Shown piece after piece: positions 33,457 through 42,807 of a stretch of DNA of 64,000 bases. Location: contig DCKE01000001.1 in NCBI GenBank assembly GCA_002320285.1, positions 1 to 64,000 on the forward strand, given 5' to 3'. The DNA is from Flavobacteriaceae bacterium UBA1682. Lineage in GTDB: Bacteria; Bacteroidota; Bacteroidia; Flavobacteriales; Flavobacteriaceae. The notes beneath the pieces are model-generated. The model saw nothing but the letters and a program-made list of their open reading frames with translations. It was not told the DNA's origin and did not search any database. The position numbers and the translations under genes were made by a program. Each line of letters starts with the position of its first letter. Within the stretch, counting starts at the first letter, position 1.

Positions 33457-34776
33457 TTAGATTTCAAAACCCATTTCGACACCCAATTTGGTAGCGATCA
33501 GTTTGGATACTTTTTCTTTTAAATCCGGTATTTTCACACTGGACAATACTTCATTGGTAAAAGCATACATCAACAAAGCACGAGCTTCTTTCTTAGGAAT
33601 ACCGCGTTGTTGCATATAAAACATCGCATCGTGGTCTAACTGTCCAATAGTACATCCGTGTGAACACTTGACGTCATCGGCAAAAATCTCTAATTGAGGT
33701 TTGGAGTTTACCGTAGCCTTATCCGTTAACAAGACGTTGTTGTTCTGTTGGAAAGCATCGGTTTTTTGTGCCAAACGATCCACATAGATCTTACCGTTGA
33801 AAACTCCTTCCGAAGCACCGTCATAAATTCCTTTATAATTTTGGTGACTTTCACAATTCGGTTGATTGTGAGAAACCAAAGTATAATGATCCACGTGTTG
33901 CTTGTCACCAATAATTGTAATTCCCTTTAAGGTACTATCGATACGCTCCCCTTCTTGTGAGAAATTTAGGTTGTTACGCGTCAACTTTCCTCCGAATGAA
34001 AAAGTATGAACAGAAACGACACTCTCTTGCTTTTGTTTGATAAAGGTATTGTCTATCAGGTTAGCTGTCTGATTGTCATTTTGCAATTTATAATAATCAA
34101 CAATAGCGCGTTTATGAGCAAAAACCTCCGTTACACTATTGGTCAATACCGTATTATCACTTAAACTCTGGTGGCGCTCAATGATCTGAACATGGGCATT
34201 TTCACCTACAATCACCAAATTACGCGGTTGTGTAAACAAGGCTTGTTCGCTGTTGGCCGTTGAAAAATTGATGATCTCAATCGGTTTATCAACCACTTTG
34301 CTTTTCGGAATGTTGATATAGGCTCCTTCTAATGAAAAGGCCGTATTCAATGCCGTTAAACTATCTGTTTTATCGGCAGCCGTATTGAAATAGGTGTCGA
34401 TAATCATTTTATATTTGGGTTTGTTCAATGCTGAAGACATCAGACAAACATCAATTCCATCGTGTGTAGTCGACGATAAATAGGAACTAAAAACGCCGTT
34501 GACAAATACCAGTTTATAAGTATCAACATCGTTTAGAAAATATTTTTTAACGTCTTTAAAATCAATCGCTGTTTCGCTTTTAGGTAAAACACTAAAGTCG
34601 TTTTTAAGCAAAGCGTTTAATGAGGTGTATTTCCAAGCTTCATCCTTTTTAGTAGGAAAGCCTAAATTTTCAAAGGTTTTTAAAGCGTCTAAGCGCAGGT
34701 TGTGCAACTCACTGTTGACATCAACTCTTTGTTCAAAAGCGATAAAAGAGGATATTAATTTATCTTTCAATTCCAT
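33457..34776 (-). CDS. sufD: Fe-S cluster assembly protein SufD
   Basis: SufD (439 residues) forms the SufBC2D scaffold on which Fe-S clusters are built. The C-terminal SufBD beta-helix domain shows SQEGERIDSTLKG, the conserved SHNQPNCESHQNYKG and ADDVKCSHGCTIGQLD (about residues 360-380), and the AAAL-like end RALLMYAFTNEVL. Length is normal. It follows sufC by 50 nt. The next expected gene, sufS, is not downstream; a terminator ends the transcript instead. Confidence 0.94.
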   Translation of the reverse strand: MELKDKLISSFIAFEQRVDVNSELHNLRLDALKTFENLGFPTKKDEAWKYTSLNALLKNDFSVLPKSETAIDFKDVKKYFLNDVDTYKLVFVNGVFSSYLSSTTHDGIDVCLMSSALNKPKYKMIIDTYFNTAADKTDSLTALNTAFSLEGAYINIPKSKVVDKPIEIINFSTANSEQALFTQPRNLVIVGENAHVQIIERHQSLSDNTVLTNSVTEVFAHKRAIVDYYKLQNDNQTANLIDNTFIKQKQESVVSVHTFSFGGKLTRNNLNFSQEGERIDSTLKGITIIGDKQHVDHYTLVSHNQPNCESHQNYKGIYDGASEGVFNGKIYVDRLAQKTDAFQQNNNVLLTDKATVNSKPQLEIFADDVKCSHGCTIGQLDHDAMFYMQQRGIPKKEARALLMYAFTNEVLSSVKIPDLKEKVSKLIATKLGVEMGFEI

Positions 34777-34826
34777 AATGTGCAGTTCTAAATTAGATTG
34801 ATAATTGTTTTAAGCGGTCGATCGAA

Positions 34827-35576
34827 TTACTCGATTTCGTTCTTAATCCAATCGTATCCTTTCTCTTCTAATTCTAATGCCAATTCCTTTCCTCCTGTTT
34901 TTACAATTTTACCATCGTATAAAACGTGAACAAAGTCTGGAACGATATATTCTAATAATCTTTGGTAATGCGTAATCAAGATTACGGCATTGTCTTGGCT
35001 TTTCAATTTATTAACTCCGTTAGCAACGATACGCAAGGCATCAATATCCAAACCGGAATCGGTTTCATCCAATATCGCCAATTTTGGTTCTAACATCGCC
35101 ATTTGAAAAATCTCGTTTCTCTTTTTCTCTCCACCTGAGAAACCTTCGTTTAACGAACGGGAAAGAAATTTACGATCGATTTCCAACATTTCCGATTTCT
35201 CGCGAATCTTTTTCAACATCACATTGGCCGGCATTTCTTCCAATCCCTGTGCTTTTCTAGATTCATTAATCGCCGTTTTCATAAAGTTCGTTACCGATAC
35301 TCCAGGAATCTCAACTGGATATTGAAACGAAAGGAAAACCCCTTTATGTGCGCGTTCTTCCGGAGCCATTTCCTTGATATCCTCTCCTACAAGAAGAATC
35401 TCTCCTTGAGTAACTTCGAAATTTTCATTTCCAGCGATAACAGAAGATAAGGTACTCTTACCAGCACCATTAGGGCCCATAATCGCGTGTACTTCTCCGG
35501 CATTAACCACCAAGTTAATTCCTTTTAATATTTCTTTATCTTCTACGCTAGCGTGTAAATTCTTAATTTGTAACAT
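34827..35576 (-). CDS. sufC: Fe-S cluster assembly ATPase SufC
   Basis: ABC-type ATPase of 249 residues that drives the SufBCD scaffold. It has Walker A GPNGAGKST, the SufC-specific signature EGFSGGEKKRNEI, Walker B LAILDETDSGLDIDAL and the switch His in ITHYQR. Length and motifs are diagnostic. It lies 100 nt after sufB and 50 nt before sufD. Confidence 0.97.
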   Translation of the reverse strand: MLQIKNLHASVEDKEILKGINLVVNAGEVHAIMGPNGAGKSTLSSVIAGNENFEVTQGEILLVGEDIKEMAPEERAHKGVFLSFQYPVEIPGVSVTNFMKTAINESRKAQGLEEMPANVMLKKIREKSEMLEIDRKFLSRSLNEGFSGGEKKRNEIFQMAMLEPKLAILDETDSGLDIDALRIVANGVNKLKSQDNAVILITHYQRLLEYIVPDFVHVLYDGKIVKTGGKELALELEEKGYDWIKNEIE

Positions 35577-35676
35577 GCTTTGATTTTGAATTTGAGATTT
35601 GAAATTCTAGATGCGAATCTGCAATTGCAAAACTCTGTTGTTTTATTATATGTTTTATTTATAAGGTCTTTTTCAA

Positions 35677-37125
35677 TTATCCAACACTTCCCTCTAGGGA
35701 AATTTCCAATAATTTTTGTGCTTCCACAGCAAATTCCATCGGAAGTTTGTTTAAGACTTCTTTTGAGAATCCGTTTACAATCAAGGCAATGGCCTTTTCT
35801 GTAGGAATTCCTCTTTGGTTGCAATAGAATACTTGATCTTCACCGATTTTACTCGTCGTTGCTTCGTGTTCCAATTGTGCAGTACTGTTCTTAACCTCGA
35901 TATAAGGGAACGTATGCGCACCACATTGGTCGCCCATTAGAAGTGAATCACATTGAGTAAAGTTACGAGCATTGTCAGCACGCGCACCTATTTGAACCAA
36001 TCCGCGGTAACTGTTCTGTGATTTACCCGCAGAAATTCCTTTAGAGATAATCGTCGAACGGGTATTTTTACCCAAATGGATCATCTTGGTTCCCGTATCG
36101 GCTTGCTGGAAATTATTAGTAACCGCAATCGAATAGAATTCTCCAATAGAGTGATCTCCTTTTAATATACATGATGGATATTTCCAAGTTACAGCAGAAC
36201 CGGTTTCAACCTGAGTCCAAGAAATCTTTGCTCTGGTTTCACACAATCCTCGTTTCGTAACAAAGTTATATACCCCACCCTTACCTTCTTTGTTTCCAGG
36301 GAACCAGTTTTGAACGGTAGAATATTTTATTTCAGCATCGTCTAAGGCAATCAATTCCACCACTGCAGCATGCAATTGGTTTTCATCTCTTGACGGTGCT
36401 GTACATCCTTCTAAGTAACTCACATAACTCCCTTCATCAGCAATAACCAAGGTTCTTTCGAATTGCCCGGTACCCGCTTGATTGATTCGGAAATAAGTCG
36501 ATAACTCCATCGGACAACGAACTCCTTTAGGAATATAACAGAAAGATCCATCAGAGAACACCGCTGAATTTAAAGCGGCATAAAAATTATCTTTACGCGG
36601 CACGACACTTCCCAAATATTTTTTAACCAATTCGGAATGCTCGCGAATCGCTTCTGAAATAGAACAGAAGATAATTCCCTTCTCTGCCAAGGTCTTTTTA
36701 AAGGTCGTTGCTACCGATACCGAGTCGATTACGATATCAATGGCTACACCGGCTAAACGTTTTTGCTCTTCCAAAGAAATTCCCAACTTGTTAAACGTAT
36801 CTAACAATTCCGGATCTACCTCATCAATACTGTCGTATTTCGGCTTTGACTTTGGAGCTGAATAATAAGAAATCGCTTGGAAATCGGGTTTTTGGTAATG
36901 AACATTCGCCCATTCCGGCTCAATCATTTCTTGCCAAGCACGAAAAGCTTCCAGTCTCCATTCTGTCATCCATTCCGGTTCTTCCTTTTTAAGAGAAATC
37001 GCACGAACAATCGATTCGTTTAATCCAATAGGAAAAGTTTCCGATTCGATATCGGTATAAAAACCATATTCATACTCCTTGGTTTCCAGTTCTTTTTTAA
37101 GTTCTTCTTCGGTATATTTGCTCAT
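35677..37125 (-). CDS. sufB: Fe-S cluster assembly scaffold SufB
   Basis: Main scaffold subunit of SufBC2D, 482 residues. Conserved motifs are SEAIREH, CYIPKGVRCPMELSTYFRIN (about 200-220), SYLEGCTAP with its Cys near 235 and the C-terminal DQVFYCNQRGIPTEKA. Length is normal for Bacteroidota. Second gene of sufA-sufB-sufC-sufD; the 141-nt gap after sufA has no obvious terminator. Confidence 0.97.
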   Translation of the reverse strand: MSKYTEEELKKELETKEYEYGFYTDIESETFPIGLNESIVRAISLKKEEPEWMTEWRLEAFRAWQEMIEPEWANVHYQKPDFQAISYYSAPKSKPKYDSIDEVDPELLDTFNKLGISLEEQKRLAGVAIDIVIDSVSVATTFKKTLAEKGIIFCSISEAIREHSELVKKYLGSVVPRKDNFYAALNSAVFSDGSFCYIPKGVRCPMELSTYFRINQAGTGQFERTLVIADEGSYVSYLEGCTAPSRDENQLHAAVVELIALDDAEIKYSTVQNWFPGNKEGKGGVYNFVTKRGLCETRAKISWTQVETGSAVTWKYPSCILKGDHSIGEFYSIAVTNNFQQADTGTKMIHLGKNTRSTIISKGISAGKSQNSYRGLVQIGARADNARNFTQCDSLLMGDQCGAHTFPYIEVKNSTAQLEHEATTSKIGEDQVFYCNQRGIPTEKAIALIVNGFSKEVLNKLPMEFAVEAQKLLEISLEGSVG

Positions 37126-37266
37126 ATTTTTTTTTAAATCTAAAAACGTTGGTTATTGTTAACCGCTAGTTTTCGTTCAATAAATAAAATTTCTTTTAAT
37201 AGAGAAAACAGGCTTAAAAACCTGTCTTCGTTTTCTTTTGTCTAAGACGAATACGTTAACTCTGAA

Positions 37267-37596
37267 CTACAGAGAAAAACTCTCGCCGCAACCACAGGTT
37301 CTGTTCGCGTTTGGATTGTTGAATTGAAATCCCTTTCCATTCAATCCGCCCTCAAATTCTAAGGTCGTTCCAACGAGATATAAGAAACTCTTTTTATCCA
37401 CAGCGATGGTTACACCGTTATCAACAAAAATTTTATCTTCTTCTCCCGAATTATGGTCAAACTTTAAATCATAAGAAAGTCCGGAACATCCGCCACTTTT
37501 TACGCCCACTCGAACATAATCTTTAGTTACGTCAAATCCCTCATCTTCCATTAGCAGCGCCACGCGCTTACTTGCTGTATCTGAAACTTTTATCAT
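37267..37596 (-). CDS. sufA: A-type Fe-S carrier SufA/IscA
   Basis: A-type carrier of 109 residues that receives Fe-S clusters and passes them to apo-proteins. The three ligand cysteines are in KSGGCSGLSY (about residue 37) and in the C-terminal TCGCGESFSL. Length is typical. It heads the sufABCD half-operon, and its -7 motif lies at 37628-37635. Confidence 0.94.
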   Translation of the reverse strand: MIKVSDTASKRVALLMEDEGFDVTKDYVRVGVKSGGCSGLSYDLKFDHNSGEEDKIFVDNGVTIAVDKKSFLYLVGTTLEFEGGLNGKGFQFNNPNANRTCGCGESFSL

Positions 37597-37627
37597 AGGT
37601 TTATTTGGATTAGTTCTAAAACTATTG

Positions 37628-37635
37628 CAAAGATA
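37628..37635 (-). promoter_or_regulatory. -7 promoter motif of sufA-sufB-sufC-sufD
   Basis: TATCTTTG on the minus strand, 31 nt before the sufA ATG. It fits TAnnTTTG. The remaining divergent region to 37993 is AT-rich. A near match TTAATTTG (37963-37970) precedes the hydrolase gene at 37994. Confidence 0.6.
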
Positions 37636-37993
37636 TTATAAAAAATGCGGTTTCCTATAAGGAATAACAATTTTATAACGAATGCCGTCATAGATAGAAT
37701 CTATTGAGTTAATCTTATAATAATGAGAAACTTAACGGTTTAAATCCTTTTCCAGCTTACTGCATAAAAACCAGCTATTGGATACAAAAAACTATAAAAA
37801 ACAAGCTATTTAACAAGCTAAACCCATAAACATGACAGTTATCATGTTTTTTTAATTTATTGCGTTTTTCAGACTTTCCGCTATGAATGCGTTTTGCCTA
37901 TGAATTTGGTTTCGCACTAAGCTTCAAATTCCGAATAAAATTGTGGTATTGGCCAAAAATGATTAATTTGCCACTGACAAAAAAAGAACAATC

Positions 37994-38851
37994 ATGAAGT
38001 TATACGCTATAGAAAGTGGCAATTTTAAATTGGATGGCGGTGCGATGTTTGGCGTGGTACCCAAAACCATATGGAACCGTACCAATCCAGCGGACTCGAA
38101 CAATTTAATTGATATTGCCGCTCGATTATTATTAATAGAAGATGGAAACCGTTTGATTTTAATCGACACCGGTATGGGCAACAAACAATCGGAAAAATTT
38201 TTCGGGTATTACTCGCTTTGGGGCGATCATTCGATCGACAAATCACTGGCGCAACACGGTTTTCACCGCGATGATATCACCGATGTATTTTTAACCCATT
38301 TACACTTTGACCACTCCGGAGGGGCCATCAACTGGAATGCGGATCGAACAGGATATGTTACGGCTTTTAAAAATGCCAAATACTGGTCCAACGACAAACA
38401 TTGGGACTGGGCGGTACATCCAAATGATCGCGAAAAAGCGTCTTTCCTCAAGGAAAACATACTACCGATACAAGAGAGCGGGCAGTTGTCTTTTATCACA
38501 AGACCTGAAAACGATTTGCTTTACAAATCGGAATTGGATTTTGGAATCTTTTTTGCCGACGGACACACCGAAAAGCAAATGATTCCGCTGATCGACTATC
38601 AAGGAAAAAAAATAGCTTATGTAGCAGATTTACTTCCTACAGCAGGCCATATCCCCTTGCCTTATGTGATGGGTTATGACACCAGACCGCTACTAACCTT
38701 AAAAGAAAAGGAAAAATTCTTAAAAACCGCGGCAGATGAAAATTACTACCTGCTCTTGGGTCACGATGCACACAACCAAATCATCACGGTACAAAACACC
38801 GACAAGGGCGTTCGCCTTAACGAGGTTTTCCGTTGTGAAGATATTTTTTAA
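37994..38851 (+). CDS. MBL-fold metallo-hydrolase (AHL lactonase-like)
   Basis: Cytoplasmic metal hydrolase of 285 residues, with no signal peptide. The zinc motif HLHFDHSGG is near residue 98, further ligands are in FADGHTEKQM and in AYVADLLPTAGH, and LLGHDAHN is near the C-terminus. The domain order IDTGMG - HxHxDH - GHT - D - H fits the AHL-lactonase-type branch, but the substrate cannot be inferred. Monocistronic, divergent from sufA and convergent with the C10 peptidase. Confidence 0.85.
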   Translation: MKLYAIESGNFKLDGGAMFGVVPKTIWNRTNPADSNNLIDIAARLLLIEDGNRLILIDTGMGNKQSEKFFGYYSLWGDHSIDKSLAQHGFHRDDITDVFLTHLHFDHSGGAINWNADRTGYVTAFKNAKYWSNDKHWDWAVHPNDREKASFLKENILPIQESGQLSFITRPENDLLYKSELDFGIFFADGHTEKQMIPLIDYQGKKIAYVADLLPTAGHIPLPYVMGYDTRPLLTLKEKEKFLKTAADENYYLLLGHDAHNQIITVQNTDKGVRLNEVFRCEDIF

Positions 38852-38960
38852 ATTTTTAAGGCGATTAAATATCTGCATCTTATGTAAAGGCTTTAACAGT
38901 AAAACGATAAGTCCCTTCTTTTAGGGAGTTGTTTCTCATTTATTAGCTATCAAACAATAA

Positions 38961-38995
38961 GGGCGCTCCAAAATTTTTGGAGCGCCCTGTTTTTA
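38961..38995. terminator. Bidirectional terminator between the MBL hydrolase and the C10 peptidase
   Basis: GGGCGCTCC (38961-38969) pairs with GGAGCGCCC (38979-38987) through AAAAT/TTTTT, and is followed by T's. Convergent stop codons are at 38851 and 39198. The rest of the gap is plain AT-rich sequence. Confidence 0.82.
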
Positions 38996-39197
38996 ATGGC
39001 GTCATTAAATTATACCCTATAATAGGCGAGATATTTAAGATAAACTACAAAAAATAAAATCGTTTAATACACGCTATTGACATCAGTAAAATTGTTGTTT
39101 GGAATATTAAAAAAGAATTAAAAAAAACCTCAAAACAACTCACTTACAAACAATCAGAAAAATCTGACTGCTTCCAATAATTGCTTTCCTTTAGGAA

Positions 39198-40649
39198 TTA
39201 CCGTTTGATAAAAGGGAAAATACTTATACTTTTCTCAAAATTAGAACCGTAAACAGAGAAAACACCTGCCTCATACCACCCATCACCAGAGCCATTCCAT
39301 CCCCAATTATTACCCAAATAATTGTAATGATCGTACCAAATATAAAAATTTCCACCAAGCAAATTTCCAGTATTTGAATCCCGATATTCAACGATTTCTC
39401 TAACTTCTCGAGTAAACAATCTATATCCATCCACAACCCAGGCATGTCCTACACTAGCTGCATTATTTGTCTTAGCAGTAAATCCTTCTATCAATACAGG
39501 CTGCCTAACCTTTAATGATTGGAGAGTCTTATTAAAAGAATAACCTTCTTTGTGCCCTCCAGAATAATAACATTTGTTTCGCAAGAAAGCCGTAGCAAGA
39601 TGAGTTTTAGCACCACTTGCGTTGCAACCATAATTCATTTGAGCATAAAATCCAATGCGTTCCATTAATTCAGCTACCTGGGTTTTATAAATATTTGGAG
39701 TAGTATAAGCGGTTAAATCTCCATAAGTTATAAATTCATCCCAGTTAAAATAATATCCGTCTAAATGATACGGATATTTCCAATATGCCATAATCTGCGC
39801 TGTAGCTGTAGCTACACAGCCTGCTGGAGCATTAGAACAGCCATTTTTATATCTGACTAAGGAATTAAAGGGATATCCCTGACCCCATTGTACGGGAATC
39901 ATTGGTTCCACATTCTCTGTCATATACCATGGACCAATTTCTGTTCTGCGTACAGTAATAGTGTATGACTTTGCAAATGCTGCCTCTTTGTAATCAGTAG
40001 TTCCGCTTCCACTCTTATCGCTTTTATCGAATTGCTTCTCCAATTTTCTTGTAATAACTTCAGATAACGAATCTCTGTTTTTTTGTGCAAAACCAATATC
40101 TGTAGCAATTTTATTTTCGGCGGTTTCCAGAAAGAATAATAAACCGGGATTATCGGTTTTTCCACCGTAATAACCTTTCTCTACAAAATTCATAATGGGA
40201 TTTGAAACCCTATTATCTGCTGCAAAAATTACATATCCCAAGTCGTCCGAAAAATTAAATACATACGCTAGAGTATCAGGAAGAACTGTTTTAGAATAAT
40301 TCTTTTTTACCTCATCATTTGCAAGCATGACTTCCAAGGATTTGATAGTCCGTTGATTCGTTTTACTTCCATTTTTGATTTCGGTATTGACAAAATTTTC
40401 CACTTCACTTTGTGCTTCTTTCACACTAATATGATGCTTTTTGTTAAACACTTGATCCAGAACACTGATTTCATATGCTGTTAAATCACTTTCTGTACTG
40501 AACTCTTTATTGAAGTTCGTTGTGGATTCATCAGAATTACAACCTCCCATCGAAGCGAGTAAGATCGACAAGACCCCCACTAGTTTCAATGGCTGAAAAT
40601 AAGACCGACTAGACCGTAATTGCTTCTTTCTTTTAAATAACTCAATCAT
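39198..40649 (-). CDS. C10 family cysteine peptidase (streptopain-like), lipoprotein
   Basis: Exported cysteine protease precursor of 483 residues. A signal peptide with Cys near residue 37 (LASMGGC) suggests a lipoprotein. A propeptide of the Spi_C10 type (about 60-250) precedes the peptidase domain. The catalytic Cys is in PAGCVATATAQIMAYW (about 290) and the catalytic His in VGHAWVVDGY (about 405); the GNNWGWNG motif follows near 450. Substrates are unknown. The gene stands alone and is followed by the shared terminator. Nearby S8 and M1 peptidases suggest an extracytoplasmic proteolysis region, which is inference. Confidence 0.9.
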   Translation of the reverse strand: MIELFKRKKQLRSSRSYFQPLKLVGVLSILLASMGGCNSDESTTNFNKEFSTESDLTAYEISVLDQVFNKKHHISVKEAQSEVENFVNTEIKNGSKTNQRTIKSLEVMLANDEVKKNYSKTVLPDTLAYVFNFSDDLGYVIFAADNRVSNPIMNFVEKGYYGGKTDNPGLLFFLETAENKIATDIGFAQKNRDSLSEVITRKLEKQFDKSDKSGSGTTDYKEAAFAKSYTITVRRTEIGPWYMTENVEPMIPVQWGQGYPFNSLVRYKNGCSNAPAGCVATATAQIMAYWKYPYHLDGYYFNWDEFITYGDLTAYTTPNIYKTQVAELMERIGFYAQMNYGCNASGAKTHLATAFLRNKCYYSGGHKEGYSFNKTLQSLKVRQPVLIEGFTAKTNNAASVGHAWVVDGYRLFTREVREIVEYRDSNTGNLLGGNFYIWYDHYNYLGNNWGWNGSGDGWYEAGVFSVYGSNFEKSISIFPFIKR

Positions 40650-41096
40650 AATTTTTAATTTAAAATGTTAATAACATAATTATAAATAGACAATTCTTTT
40701 TATAAACATATAAAATAAAAACATAACATTAATACTAATTATGTTAACTTTATTATTCATAAAAAGTTAAAAAAGTAAATTGAAATAATTTAAAATGTGT
40801 AATTAACACACTTTATGATATTATAACAAGAACTTATAAATAAAATTGAGAGATTTCAATACAAAACAAGTCAAAAGCTAAAAATCATTAAAAACGCTAA
40901 ATTTCAAAGGTTTACAAAAATTCGTAGTGTTTTTCTTTCAGATGAAAATATAGTTTGCGTAATTTGTACGACGAGGACAACGCAATAAGCATTTTGCACT
41001 TTATCAAAGGCGGTTTGAGTTAAAAGAATTGTTATTTAATCGTAAATCACTAAATTCGGCCTTGGAAATGAATTATAACCTATTAAAAAATACCAG
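40650..41096. other. Intergenic region between the C10 and S8 peptidase genes
   Basis: AT-rich divergent spacer of 447 nt. It contains a short inverted repeat TGTGTAATTAACACA (near 40796-40810) that could bind a regulator, and a near-match promoter TAATTTG (40960-40966) for the S8 gene. No RNA gene or ORF is seen. Confidence 0.4.
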
Positions 41097-42710
41097 ATGC
41101 GTTTATTAAAACCGGTTTATTTATCTGCAACTTTAGCCCTAGTACTAGCGAGTTGTGGAGGAACAAAATTCGCTAATTACACCCCTATCAGTGGCGTTGA
41201 TCACTTACCTAAAAGAACGACGGCATTAACAGATGAGCAATTAAAGAGATGGAGTCATTTAGATTTAGTTCGTGATACCGTACCCGGAATGTCTGTTGAC
41301 CGTGCGTATAACGAATTACTAAAAGGTAAAAAAGCAACTAAGGTGGTTGTTGGAGTCATTGATTCAGGAGTAGAAATCGAACACGACGATTTAAAGAAAG
41401 CTATTTGGACCAATCCAAAGGAAAAGGCTGCAAACGGTATTGATGACGATAATAACGGTTATATAGACGATATCCACGGTTGGAACTTTTTAGGTAAAGC
41501 CGTTCATGAAAACCTAGAGTATACCCGTATTGTAAAAATGGGTGATAACGGAACAGCGCAATATAAAAAAGCCGTTGCCAAACACCGTGAAGAATTAGCA
41601 GAAGCGACTGAGAGCAAAACTCGCGTTGATATACTTGTCAAAGCCAACGAGACTTTGTTGGACTATTTTAAAGCCGATACCTATACGGTTAAAGATTTAG
41701 AAACGATAACAGCTACTGCAGATTCTAAGCTCGTAAATGCCAAAAATATCATGTATGGTATTATGAGCAGAGGTAATGATCTATCGATCTTAGATAAATA
41801 TAAAAAACAAGTGGACAGCAAGTTAAAATACCAATTGAATTTGGAATTTGACGGAAGAGCCTTAACTGGAGACAATCCAGATGATATACAAGACGTTAAT
41901 TATGGAGATAATAATGTATTAGGTCCAGACCGCGATGAAGCGATGCACGGTACCCACGTTTCGGGAATTATCGCCCAACAACGTCACAACAATTTAGGTG
42001 GCGACGGCGTGGCCTCTGATGTTGTTGAAATTATGGCTGTTCGCGCTGTGCCAGACGGAGATGAATACGATAAGGATATCGCCTTAGCCATCCGATATGC
42101 GGTAGACAACGGAGCTAAAGTAATCAACGGTAGTTTTGGAAAATACTTTGAAACCCATTCTCAATGGGTTCGTGATGCCATCGTCTATGCCGCAGAAAAA
42201 GATGTATTGATCGTGGTTGCGGCAGGAAATGATGCCTTAGATTTAAACAAAGATGGCGGTGTGGATCGTTTTCCAAACGACAATCAAAAAATGGGTGCTG
42301 AAATCTCCAATAACTTCCTAGTTGTCGGTGCTTTAAACCCTGAGTTTAGCGAAAAATTAGTGGCGTCATTCTCGAATTACGGTCATTATGACGTCGATGT
42401 ATTTGCTCCTGGAGTTAAGATCTATGCGACCATTCCCAACAATTCTTACGACTTCTTACAAGGAACGTCTATGGCTTCACCAAATGTAGCTGGTGTAGCG
42501 GCATTGGTTCGTGCCTATTATCCTAAATTAAGTGCTGGTCAAGTGAAAAAGATCTTGATGGACTCCGGAATTGCCATTGACAAAGAAGTTATTTTAGGAG
42601 GAAATGCTGCTGATGTAAGAAACTTTAAAGCCATTTCTACCTCAGGTAAAATCGTTAACGCATACAATGCTATTCTATTAGCCGATCAAGTATCGAGAGC
42701 AAAAAAATAG
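41097..42710 (+). CDS. S8 family serine peptidase (subtilase), lipoprotein
   Basis: Exported subtilase of 537 residues. Lipobox LVLASC (Cys20) predicts a lipoprotein. The catalytic triad is Asp89 (GVIDSG), His near 284 (HGTHVSG) and Ser near 457 (GTSMASPNVAG). The Asp-His spacing of about 195 residues is far larger than in classical subtilisin, owing to a charged, helical insertion (about 125-260). No type IX sorting domain is seen. Probably acts in the periplasm or at the surface. The gene is followed by a large hairpin before the M1 peptidase gene. Confidence 0.92.
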   Translation: MRLLKPVYLSATLALVLASCGGTKFANYTPISGVDHLPKRTTALTDEQLKRWSHLDLVRDTVPGMSVDRAYNELLKGKKATKVVVGVIDSGVEIEHDDLKKAIWTNPKEKAANGIDDDNNGYIDDIHGWNFLGKAVHENLEYTRIVKMGDNGTAQYKKAVAKHREELAEATESKTRVDILVKANETLLDYFKADTYTVKDLETITATADSKLVNAKNIMYGIMSRGNDLSILDKYKKQVDSKLKYQLNLEFDGRALTGDNPDDIQDVNYGDNNVLGPDRDEAMHGTHVSGIIAQQRHNNLGGDGVASDVVEIMAVRAVPDGDEYDKDIALAIRYAVDNGAKVINGSFGKYFETHSQWVRDAIVYAAEKDVLIVVAAGNDALDLNKDGGVDRFPNDNQKMGAEISNNFLVVGALNPEFSEKLVASFSNYGHYDVDVFAPGVKIYATIPNNSYDFLQGTSMASPNVAGVAALVRAYYPKLSAGQVKKILMDSGIAIDKEVILGGNAADVRNFKAISTSGKIVNAYNAILLADQVSRAKK

Positions 42711-42733
42711 AAAAGCACAAATTTTATAACCTA

Positions 42734-42789
42734 CAAGTTCACTAGTTTCTCCTAATTATAGCAATTATACTGGAAAACTAGTGGACTTG
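42734..42789 (+). terminator. Hairpin after the S8 peptidase gene
   Basis: CAAGTTCACTAGTTT (42734-42748) pairs with AAACTAGTGGACTTG (42775-42789), one mismatch, with a 26-nt loop and then TTCTTTTA. Its right arm covers an in-frame GTG at 42781, which supports the later ATG of the M1 gene. Confidence 0.55.
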
Positions 42790-42807
42790 TTCTTTTACTA
42801 TCAGATT

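Noticed and set aside
42781..42807. GTG start of the M1 peptidase at 42781
   Set aside because: It lies in the right arm of a hairpin, and a clean signal peptide starts at the ATG at 42808.
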